Below, one piece after another: positions 52,601 to 57,216 of a stretch of 64,000 nucleotides of DNA. The translations under genes and the position numbers were made by a program. Below the pieces are notes generated by a model. It did no database searches and was not told the origin of the DNA. It saw nothing but the letters and a program-made list of their open reading frames with translations. Source of the stretch: Synechococcus sp. CS-1332 (GTDB taxonomy: Bacteria > Cyanobacteriota > Cyanobacteriia > PCC-6307 > Cyanobiaceae); NCBI RefSeq assembly GCF_025127995.1, contig NZ_JAHLYP010000019.1, positions 61,177 to 125,176 on the forward strand. The letters are read 5' to 3'. Every line of letters starts with the position of its first letter. The stretch's first letter is position 1.

Positions 52601-52932
52601 CCAGTGGCGGCAGCTGGGCTGGAAGCGAGGCGAACTACCGCCGTGCGGCGGTGGCCAACGCGCTCTGGACCGGAACGACGCCCAACAACAGCGTGGCCAG
52701 CCTCACCGCCTCGGTGACCCTCGGCCAATCTCTCAACCCCGACGACTACGTGCTGCTGCCCTTCATTCAGGTCGCCAACACCCGGCAGACCTACGTGGCG
52801 GGTGCCTCCAGGAATGCGGACAACGTCGGCCACATTCAACTGCTCGGCACCAACACCTTCGGTTTCGAGGACCTGCGCGGGGGCGGTGACGCCGACTTCG
52901 ACGATCTCATCCTCCGGGTCAACAGTCTCTGA
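40675..52932 (+). CDS. Giant secreted multi-domain nuclease/phosphatase
   Basis: About 4,085 residues from the ATG at 40675 (a TTG at 40636 adds 13). In order (numbering from 40675): N-terminal beta domain ~1-205; Calx-beta-like ~212-322; OB-like ~326-586; ExeM/NucH nuclease ~599-922 (GTFNVLNFF, LVEIEND, GDLNAYG, RTSDHDPL); PhoX/DUF839-like ~925-1440; two cadherin-like repeats ~1452-1635; choice-of-anchor/phytase-esterase-like ~1640-2560 (FEGIDVATGNLKFITNTDRG); 5'-nucleotidase ~2563-3215 (ALGNHEFD, NGGGIRAS); PhoD ~3226-3720 (ALGDTIYGD, IDDHEVTND, AADIHG); DUF4114-like end (FGFEDLRGGGDADFDDLIL). No N-terminal signal peptide or RTX repeats, so type I-like export by the C-terminus is a guess. 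Proposed role: phosphate scavenging from extracellular DNA and phosphoesters. Confidence 0.92.
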   Translation: MAIDFAGSYAQDFDTLPTTTQAWQDDVTLTGWFTSRTGTGGTIVPATGSSNAGGLYSFGASGSTERALGSLGSGNAAVGNVSWGVSFRNQTGAALSTLYIEYVGEQWRYSGTAAAQTVDVAYGTSTQPGIWLNADSLDFTSPIISGSAGALDGNAVANRILMSGSLTNLALQPGDTLQIRWTDPDHPGSDHGLAIDDFKVSVTPFGSPSPAGLTLLQSSGSTGVVEGGNGDDVSVRLDRQPTADVTVTLAEPAGNSQLALQPTQLVFTSANWSIPQTITLSAVDDTAVEGNHASSLQFTLVSTDPAYNGLVVTPLPVAISDNDGAITRIHSIQGSSASFNPAFAGLQTIEGVVVGAFPGANGLNGFFVQEEDADADADPLTSEGIFVFDPSGRFGGSVGSKVRVTGDVREFTSGSSGIAGPYSSSLTQLYDPSLILDLGTVALPAAVSVALPVADVTLLERFEGMRVQVSASTGELIVTDTFKLGRFGQVGLSAGERLGQFTQINAPSVSGYADYLADLLTKSIILDDGSSRQNPDPVLHSRGGQPLSAVNTLRGGDSIGSITGVLDERFEGYRVQTLTPAAFSSTNPRPSAPPAVGGDLKVGTFNVLNFFSDLDTNAVVSIPGGVSFEPRGANSALELSRQRQKLITAILGLDADVLGLVEIENDGPATLTSLVDSLNAVAGAGTYAFVDDSSLIDDPNPALNAVGTDAIKVAILYKPGALLPSGAARSFAESDPVNPIFDRPPVAQTFETPTGGRFTMVVNHFKSKGSSAGRLGDADQGDGQGLSNATRVAQSQALLDFVDDLRNSSGDTDVLVLGDLNAYGREDPITTLTNGGFVNLFDDDSYSYQFNGQWGSLDHALATASLSAQVTGATKWHINSDEPVVLDYNTEFKSSAQINSFFNADPFRTSDHDPLLIGLALTPTTPNPMITSGTSFAINEANSNGLTGPSSSATPYITSSNPQVQFTALFTVGDEVNGYRMVGIPDGMGAFDNGDGSFTLLMNHELANERGIARAHGQAGAFVSRWVIDKASLEVVSIQDFLPNGTSIYLSNNDPGAGTAHSAYLAAATTVISRLCSADLAPVSAYQYTDPVSGTVYGTDARLFQSGEESGGSVTGVGPEATTLFGRQFVFVATDDANTPLNENGTAWELPHGGLFAWENNIANPLAQRKTIVMGLDDSNGGQLYLWVGNKQTSGNVVERAGLTRQGPDDNLFVVRVPSLATLDGSGVPAETLDGPVAGAFSLVNLGDVSALTLNGLEAASDTAGATQFLRPEDGQWDPANPADFYFVTTSRYDQTKDGVGSQVGRSRLYRLRFSDITNPEVGGTITALLDGTEAGNMFDNFTIAGGKVILQEDVGNQQHLGKIWSYDIAADSLTELGAHDRQRFGDVGVAAVAPYNQDEESSGVIDVSSILGEGTFLLNVQAHYPIPGELAEGGQLLLMRTNAISGQPLVTTVTATDPQNDPLTFSISGGADAADFSIDASTGALRFALAPNAENPADADGNNVYLVEVSVSDGNSPAVSQTLEVTVNPVNESPLNTTATAVTVVENSTAVTTASGSDPEGASLAFAISGGADAARFTIDPNTGVLRFLAAPNFEAPTDNGANNSYFVGVTVSDGVNAPVNRTVVVSVTDVKEAPAPSNALVIKAIGSYASGSTGVAEIIAHDPASQKLFSLNGALNRLDVLSIANPNAPALVGSIDLSAYGAVPNSVAVKNGLIAVAMEASPKTEAGKVVFFSTAGVFQSQVSVGAQPDMLTFTPDGLKVLVANEGEPNVGDTINPEGSISIISLAGGVAAASVTTASFSAFNGKEAQLRGQGVRISAGKSFAVDAEPESIAVSPDGSTARITLQENNAVAVLDLATNTITAIQALGLKDYSTGLPQVKSFDFDAATLPAIGTTATGQTLKLGGFSGLHFEGIDVATGNLKFITNTDRGPNGEPSDVLPAVPGNERPFALPAFSPELVRFQLNQGTGAISITSRIALKRADGTPLSGLPNLQSSVAGGGFSDEVGVDLNGNQLTNDPFGADVEGIVVAPDGSFWLPDEYRPAIYHFDASGKLIERFIPTGTAAGAGQPAGTFGTEALPSVYGQFRRANRGFEAIAMEGDKIYAFIQTNLDNPGTGVRNNGVIRILEFNSVTKQVSGEFVYVMRDTSAGGNAKTDKIGDAVALGGGRFLVVERDDRTGTDSNKLIYEINLKGATNVLGTPLATATSGTTLESLNPAALAANSIRAVDKRLVVNAAAIGYTGISKLEGLALVDADTIALINDNDFQLAGTIAGNGSAPLNPTPEPIRLGLIDFNLSNGLDASDRDVDGSSGAGGKISVKPQPVFGMAMPDGIAAYTVGGKKYFITANEGDDRDDFINPDETIRVGSSSYVLDPTSFPNAAALKNNALLGRLTVSAIDGDIDGDGDIDRIQAYGARSFTIWDEAGNRVFDSGDALELITAAQVPALFNSDGVAGSFDTRSDNKGPEPEGVAIGEINGRLYAFVGLERVGGFITYDVTDPIKPVFVTYTNPAANAAGTPGQTDRAPEGIAFINAADSPSGQPLVVTGNEVSGTTTLYSVTIPAAYTLQLLSYYGESGLLGVQTAPILGALIDKFDDQYANTLKLGEGDTFIPGPWLIGGADPSLSAVPGIGSTALARPDIAIFNAFGTDVSALGNHEFDLGSPVLQGAFAASGAWGGAQFPFITANLNFAADNSLRGLADATIGGSAANAFAGQEASAIKGKIAPYTVVTEGGESIGIVGATTFDLLSKSSPNGTVPKDDADPSTSDLQEVAVYVQAAVDALRARGINKIVMVDQLDTLDRNKALAPLLRGVDVMVAGGGHERLGDANDVPVAFNGHDADFIPTDRFPIVTAGADGKPTLIITTDTEFTYLGRLVVDFDANGEIILSNLNSVINGAYAATEASLQTAYGTTQSAAEIIAGSVIGTKVKAISDAINNVIVSKDGTIFGYTDVYLEGDRVFGRTQEVNLGDITADANLAKAQAALGAGAILASLKNGGGIRASIGSVGESGEKLPPAASSVKPFGAISQLDIENALRFDNKLMVFDATPQQLLNILEFAAGLSSGPAQQNGGYAQVGGVHFSYDPTRPAGQKLQDVAIYDESGNLLARIADNGQLLTGAPSTISVVTLNFTANGGDSYPIKANGANFRYLLANGTLSAPVDESLDFTAASTFTSLGLSNADLLGEQKAFQDFLLANHATPETAFATTDTPASLDRRIQNLQLKPQDTVLSLDTLPNGVASGDVDQDSVVLWTRSTALGQVKFEYSTTADFAQIAGSATASVTNPNQPVKVEISGLSAGTDYFYRVTDAAGSVAKGRFETAAAAGHFTGLRFGISGDWRGELAPYPSIGNAAGKDLDFFVALGDTIYGDVGSNAVLNPDGSRKSQATTLDEFRAKHDEVYSVRYGVNSFEDLRGSTAIYATIDDHEVTNDFAGGAAAASDPRFGTTQGRINDTELFDNGLTAFQEYNPIRDVFNGSTGDSRTAGERDLYRFNTFGSDAASFLLDTRSFRDPELVAPNTANPADVARFLNESLTLDRTLLGADQLSRVKADLLKADRDGITWKFVMVPEPIQELGIYNTDAFEGYAKERKELLKFIETNGIRNVVFVAADIHGTMVNNLTYTETVGGPRVATDTWEITTGSVAYSKPFGQTVVDFATAASLLTPQQKAFYDSLPILPDTDAIPNDKDDFLRNAFQSLVIGPAGYDPIGLNANLAAGSGVVGSFDVNASLIQGDYVAAHTYGWTQFDIDQATQKLTVTTYGIDPYSEAELQANQASVLAREPRIVSQFTVEANQAPRLALGTDLIANPTAFRFDFGSNQPAAVALQARFFDAQGQPIPGTQTLATAIGQASGLPAGFDADTQSGVLGDGQRNGRAEFFLTNLSSGATTPLTLSGSAQSGFVLAGGGFNITASLTPEALEPEVYNTSFAVGGEELIGLDLSGLTNQLTLEVEIFREAAYNGTLGLYLSNRSTGDVIDPLTGAVASGGSWAGSEANYRRAAVANALWTGTTPNNSVASLTASVTLGQSLNPDDYVLLPFIQVANTRQTYVAGASRNADNVGHIQLLGTNTFGFEDLRGGGDADFDDLILRVNSL

Positions 52933-52965
52933 GGGTCGCTTGAGCCGACTGCCATCCCAGAAGAC

Positions 52966-52998
52966 ATCCGGTGGAGCCAAGCGTTGGCCCCACCGGAT
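52966..52998 (+). terminator. Strong long hairpin after the giant gene
   Basis: Outer arms ATCCGGTGG/CCACCGGAT (9 bp) enclose, across one A-C mismatch, inner arms GCCAA/TTGGC with a GCG loop, giving a 14-bp stem 33 bases after the stop. There is no T-tract, so it may protect the mRNA 3' end as much as terminate. Confidence 0.65.
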
Positions 52999-53098
52999 CG
53001 GGATTCCACGAGGATGTTCTCCCTAGACGTTTGATCCGTTTGATGATGGCAACCGCCCACCTGCCCAGGTAGCGGCAACCGACTGACACGGCGAAGAT

Positions 53099-53125
53099 CA
53101 CCCCAGGGCGTGGCGTCCTGGGGTG
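53099..53125 (+). terminator. Second hairpin, terminator-like
   Basis: CACCCCAGG-(9-base loop)-CCTGGGGTG, perfect 9-bp G+C-rich stem followed by TCTTG and, 10 bases on, TTTT. Tandem with the hairpin at 52966-52998; together they should insulate the giant gene from the regulator downstream. Confidence 0.6.
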
Positions 53126-53326
53126 TCTTGCGTGGGGTTTTGGCCATCCCAGGAACTCGGTGAGGTTCCGATCACCGGGGCTTATCAACCGGATTGGCAA
53201 TCCTGCGCTGGCGTCACACCCAACGACAGAGTCTGGTCACTAACGTTCCCGGACTCCAAGACGAGCCTCCCCCCTGGAGATCTGGGCGCCCATTACCACC
53301 ATTCGTGCCATCCCATCCGCTGTGTC

Positions 53327-53971
53327 ATGACCATCGCCATGCCCGTTCGACCGGTGCGCCTCACCCTCCGCGTCGATGATCATCTGCCGGCAGACATGAG
53401 CTGCTGGATCGACGATGGCTACGTCCGTGCCAACACCTGGAACGAGGAGGGAGAATCCATCACCCTGGGTATCTGGGGACCTGGGGAGCTGATCACACCC
53501 ACCGGATCCGGGGTCATGCCGTACGAACTGATCTGTCTCACCAGGGTGGTGGTGGTGGTGGAGTGCGAACCGACTGAGAGTGAGATTCTGGGATTTCTGC
53601 GTGACCTTCATACCCAGACTGCCCATCTGTTACAGATCCATCGGGTCAGGCCCGCCGATGCCCGGCTGCTGCGCTTGCTGTACTGGATCGGCGCTCGGTT
53701 CGGCAGGATCAGCAGCAGCGGAACCACCCTCTCCCTGGAGGACATGAACCTGACCCACCGCCAGCTGGCCGACATCGCCGGCATGACAAGGGTGACCGTC
53801 ACCAAATCCCTGACCCGTTTCCGCAGTCAAGGGCTTGTCGTCAAAGTCAGCGAGGCCGATCTGTTGGTACCCCACGGCGCCGGTCGCCTTCCCGTGGAAT
53901 CCCTGCCTTTCCCGAGAACCCTTCGCCATGAATCACCAGCGCACCAGAACGCCGGATTCCGTACGCCTTGA
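53327..53971 (+). CDS. Crp/Fnr-family transcriptional regulator
   Basis: 214 residues from the ATG at 53327; the frame is open upstream to 53123 but that part is not protein-like. The C-terminal winged helix is clear (MNLTHRQLADIAGMTRVTVT followed by KSLTRFRSQGLV), with the dimer helix before it. The N-terminal sensing barrel is short: WGPGELITPTGSGVMPYELI keeps the P-G-E-L turn but lacks the R-x-x-x-A/T phosphate-binding cassette of cAMP receptors. It sits between the giant phosphatase and the nrt operon and could control either. Not NtcA itself, whose effector motifs differ. Confidence 0.85.
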   Translation: MTIAMPVRPVRLTLRVDDHLPADMSCWIDDGYVRANTWNEEGESITLGIWGPGELITPTGSGVMPYELICLTRVVVVVECEPTESEILGFLRDLHTQTAHLLQIHRVRPADARLLRLLYWIGARFGRISSSGTTLSLEDMNLTHRQLADIAGMTRVTVTKSLTRFRSQGLVVKVSEADLLVPHGAGRLPVESLPFPRTLRHESPAHQNAGFRTP

Positions 53972-54074
53972 CCCCATTCCCTGGCGTCAGCAGTGACGCC
54001 GCATCCAGGTCCTCCAGTCCCTTGAGACCAATCAGCTCCTGATCACCATCTGCCTCTGACGGGTCCCGTTCAGG

Positions 54075-54512
54075 GTGAGGGTGCTTCAGCTGAGGCGAAC
54101 ATCATCCACCTATTGGCCAACGTGGGAGGTTCATGAAGTCATCGCCGACATCCACTTCGGCCTGATCCTGGTAGAGCTGTTCCGTCTGCTGAGCATCGAC
54201 CTTCAGGAACAACGGGACTCGATCGGTGTGGCGGTTGGGAATGCCATCGTGTCGCTGCTGCGTGAGACGATCGTCCATGGCGCTCTGGAAACAGAAGCGC
54301 CACAGATTCTGGCGGCCGGCCTGTTTTTTTGGACGATGGCTCTGCTGATGCTGGTGAGTGTCTGGCTGCCGCCAACCTTTGCCGGCGGCAACCCCGGCCC
54401 AGGAATCAGCGCAGAGGTGCCATTCCGAGGATTTGACCGGCAACCAGAGGCTCATCTGCAGAGACATTTCGAAACAACTGGGCGCAGCAATCTGCCCTGT
54501 CCAGAGCCGTAA
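54075..54512 (+). pseudogene. psiE: Truncated PsiE-family (phosphate-starvation-inducible) membrane protein
   Basis: Open frame of 145 codons from a GTG. Residues ~20-98 (EVIADIHFGLILVELFRLL, then IDLQEQRDSIGVAVGNAIVS, LLRETIVHG, and the helix ILAAGLFFWTMALLMLVSVW) match the C-terminal two-thirds of PsiE. The first membrane helix is missing, a stop (54057) precedes the frame and the other frames upstream do not supply it. The last ~45 residues look like read-through. Probably a decayed copy, though a short functional protein cannot be excluded. Confidence 0.5.
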
Positions 54513-54830
54513 TGCCTTGAGAACCAGTCGCTCCAGCACTCAGCCGCAGGATTGATAAGGCCTGATAATCCTCAGCATTGGCAAGCCTGCTTTGAATCAA
54601 TACCCAGCATTCCAATCCAGCTACTAATGTTGCCGGACCCCAAGTTCGGAGAACTGCGGACCATCTGAATGCTCAAGTTAGAACCTCATTTGAAGCTCCA
54701 TAGAGTCTCTATCATCGCCAGTCTAAATAGGTTTTTGTAATCACAGATTCCTCCATTTTGCCGTGGATTCACCTGGCCCAATTTCTTTCTGTGCCTTCCC
54801 ATTCCTTCTCCCTCGTTCAAGCCAGAACAC
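54513..54830 (+). promoter_or_regulatory. Promoter region of the nrt-type operon
   Basis: About 320 bases, clearly more A+T-rich than the genes. TCTAAATAGG near 54722 is a fair -10-like element. GTAATCACAGATTC at 54738 resembles half of an NtcA site (GTA-N8-TAC) but the right half reads TTC. No hairpin stands out. Confidence 0.4.
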
Positions 54831-56165
54831 ATGACCAGCCGCCGTCGTTTCATCACCCTGTTCGGTGCCGCCTTCGGCTCCTCCCTGCTGCTCTCCGGAT
54901 GCCTCGGCAATCCACCCGATCGCAGCGGGTCCAGTGCAACCATCCCGAAGCCTGAGCCAGCCGCCGCCGCCAAGCTGGAAACCACCACGATCAAGCTGGG
55001 CTACATCCCCATCCTCGAAGCCGCCCCCCTCGTGGTGGGCGTCCAGAAGGGCTTCTTCGCCAGGCATGGCCTCAAGGTGGAGCTGGCCAAGCAGGCCAGC
55101 TGGCCGGCGGCCCGCGACAATGTGGTGCTCGGCTCCGCCGGCGGCGGCATCGATGGTGGCCAGTGGCAGCAGCCGATGCCCCATCTGATCACCGAGGGGA
55201 TCATCACCGACGGCAAGAAGGTGCCCATGGTGGTGTTGGCCCAGCTGATCAGCCAGGCCAACGGCATTGCGGTCTCCAACAGCCTCAAGGCCGAGAATCT
55301 CGGCCTCGATCTGTCCGGGAGCGTGGACGTCTTCAAGCGTTTTCCTGAAAAGCAGGGCCGCAAGTTCCGGGCCTCCTACACCTTCCCCAACGCCAATCAG
55401 GACCTCTGGATCCGCTACTGGCTGGCCGCCGGTGGCGTCGATCCTGACAAGGACATCGAGCTGCTGACCGTCCCCTCCACCGAAACGCTGCAAGGCATGC
55501 GCAACGGCACCATGGAAGCCTTCAGCACCGGGGATCCCTGGCCGTTCCGGATCGTCTCCGATGACATCGGCTACCTGGCCGCCCTCACCGCCCAGATGTG
55601 GCCGGCCCACCCCGAGGAGTTCCTGGCGGTGCGCTCCGACTGGGTCGACAAGCACCCCAAGGCGGCGGTGGCGCTGGTGAAGGGCCTGATCGAGGCCCAG
55701 CAATGGGCCGACAAGGCCGAGAACCGCAGCGAAGTGGCGAAGCTGATCAGCTCGAGGGCCTACTTCAACACTCCCGTGGACGTGCTGGAGCCCGCCCTCA
55801 AGGGCGAGTACCTGCTGGGTGCCGACAGGAAAGCGATGAACGATCCCACGATGGGTCCGATCTACTGGATGAGTGATCGGGGCGTTATTTCCTATCCCTA
55901 CAAGAGCCTGAGTCTGTGGTTCCTGGTGGAATCCCTGCGCTGGAACATGCACCCAGGCAAGCTCACCACGATCGAGCAGGCCAGGGCCCTGGTCGACAAG
56001 GTGAACCGGGAGGACATCTGGCGTCAGGCCGCCACCGAACTGGGGCTGCCCGCCAAGGACATTCCCACCGGTTCTTCCCGCGGCAAGGAGACCTTCTTCG
56101 ACGGCATCGTTTTCGATCCGGAGAATCCCCAGAGCTATCTCAACAGCCTCAAGATCAAGCGCTGA
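54831..56165 (+). CDS. nrtA: Nitrate-type ABC transporter, substrate-binding lipoprotein
   Basis: 444 residues, ATG start. Twin-arginine signal (SRRRFITLFG) and lipobox LLLSGC, so exported folded and lipid-anchored. The CmpA/NrtA fold is clear: IKLGYIPILEAAPLVVGVQK, KQASWPAARDNVVLGSAGGG, DLWIRYWLAAGGVDPDKD, GTMEAFSTGDPWPF, RSDWVDKHPKAA, ETFFDGIVFDPENPQSYL. Nitrate and bicarbonate binders look alike; the binding-loop sequence here (TFPNANQDLW, STGDPW) departs from textbook NrtA (FPGGTHD, VGEPW). First gene of the operon; no narB or nirA is in view, so nitrate is likely but not proven. Confidence 0.85.
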   Translation: MTSRRRFITLFGAAFGSSLLLSGCLGNPPDRSGSSATIPKPEPAAAAKLETTTIKLGYIPILEAAPLVVGVQKGFFARHGLKVELAKQASWPAARDNVVLGSAGGGIDGGQWQQPMPHLITEGIITDGKKVPMVVLAQLISQANGIAVSNSLKAENLGLDLSGSVDVFKRFPEKQGRKFRASYTFPNANQDLWIRYWLAAGGVDPDKDIELLTVPSTETLQGMRNGTMEAFSTGDPWPFRIVSDDIGYLAALTAQMWPAHPEEFLAVRSDWVDKHPKAAVALVKGLIEAQQWADKAENRSEVAKLISSRAYFNTPVDVLEPALKGEYLLGADRKAMNDPTMGPIYWMSDRGVISYPYKSLSLWFLVESLRWNMHPGKLTTIEQARALVDKVNREDIWRQAATELGLPAKDIPTGSSRGKETFFDGIVFDPENPQSYLNSLKIKR

Positions 56166-56212
56166 AGCGCAACCCGCCGAGTTCCCCCCTCCTTCCCGTA
56201 CCCACTCCTTCC

Positions 56213-57046
56213 ATGACGATCACACCTCAAGCACCAACCTCCTCGCCATCCGGCCCCCTGCTCTGGTGGAAACGCCACAGCAAGGTCATCGTTCCCCCGC
56301 TTCTGGGCATCTTCGGCTTTCTGCTGGCCTGGCAACTGAGTGCCAGTCTGAGCCTCACCCGGCTTCCTGGCCCACTGAGCCTCTTCACTGAAGAGCGCAC
56401 CCGTGACCTGCTTCTTTATCCCTTCTATGACAGGGGTGGCCTCGACAAGGGTCTCTTCTGGCAGACGATGGCGAGCCTGGGCCGGGTCGCCCAGGGTTAC
56501 TTCCTCGCCGCCGTCGTGGGGATCGGTGCCGGCATCGCCGTGGGCCTCAACAAGACCCTGAACCGGGCCTTTGATCCGCTGTTCCAGTTCCTGCGCATGG
56601 TGGCGCCCCTGGCCTGGGTGCCGATCGCCCTGGTGATCTTCCAGAAGAACCAGCCGGCCGCCATCTTCGTGATCTTCATTACGGCGGTGTGGCCGATCCT
56701 GATCAATACCGCTGAAGGAGTGCGACAGATTCCCCAGGATTATCACAACGTGGCCCTGGTGCTGCAGATGTCAAAGAAGACCTTCTTCACCAAGGTGCTG
56801 ATTCCTTCGGCACTTCCCTACATCTTCACCGGTCTGCGCATCTCCATCGGCCTGGCCTGGCTGGCCATCATCGCCGCCGAAATCGTGATGAGCGGCATCG
56901 TTGGCATCGGCTTTTTCATCTGGGATGCCTATCAGCAGAACTACGTCAGCGACATCCTTCTTGCCGTGCTCTGGATTGGTGGCATCGGCCTGCTGCTGGA
57001 TCGCCTGATGGCCTGGATCCAGTCGCGCATCTCCCCAGGTCAGTGA
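56213..57046 (+). CDS. nrtB: Nitrate-type ABC transporter, permease
   Basis: 277 residues from the ATG at 56213, 47 bases after nrtA; the longer frame begins inside nrtA. Six helices, with KGLFWQTMASLGRVAQGYFL, the PLAWVPIALVIFQKNQPAAI stretch and the permease EAA loop (VLIPSALPYIFTGLRISIGL). NrtB/SsuC-type inner-membrane subunit, expected to dimerise and to couple with the ATPase pair NrtC and NrtD. Confidence 0.93.
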   Translation: MTITPQAPTSSPSGPLLWWKRHSKVIVPPLLGIFGFLLAWQLSASLSLTRLPGPLSLFTEERTRDLLLYPFYDRGGLDKGLFWQTMASLGRVAQGYFLAAVVGIGAGIAVGLNKTLNRAFDPLFQFLRMVAPLAWVPIALVIFQKNQPAAIFVIFITAVWPILINTAEGVRQIPQDYHNVALVLQMSKKTFFTKVLIPSALPYIFTGLRISIGLAWLAIIAAEIVMSGIVGIGFFIWDAYQQNYVSDILLAVLWIGGIGLLLDRLMAWIQSRISPGQ

Positions 57047-57060
57047 GGCAGAACACCCAT

Positions 57061-57210
57061 ATGCATGCTCCGCCTTCGATCAGATCTTTGCAATGGCTCG
57101 AAGCCTGGATAGGAAACAAGCGCAACGTGCTCCGTTTCCTGTTGGCGCGGTTCCTGCTCATGACCGCCATGGTTCTGGCCTTCAGTGTTCTCTATCTCTC
57201 CCACTCGTGA
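57061..57210 (+). CDS. 49-residue single-helix membrane protein inside the nrt operon
   Basis: ATG at 57061, 14 bases after nrtB; TGA ends 6 bases before nrtC. A basic amphipathic N-terminus (IRSLQWLEAWIGNKRNVLRF) leads into one membrane helix (FLLMTAMVLAFSVLYL) and a short end. It fills the nrtB-nrtC gap exactly, in the operon's direction and with operon-like spacing. No family known to me. It might stabilise the NrtB-NrtC interface or regulate uptake. Confidence 0.72.
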   Translation: MHAPPSIRSLQWLEAWIGNKRNVLRFLLARFLLMTAMVLAFSVLYLSHS

Positions 57211-57216
57211 TTCCCC

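Noticed and set aside
54734..54752. NtcA site upstream of nrtA
   Set aside because: GTA-N8 is followed by TTC rather than TAC, so the palindrome is incomplete; kept only as a weak note.
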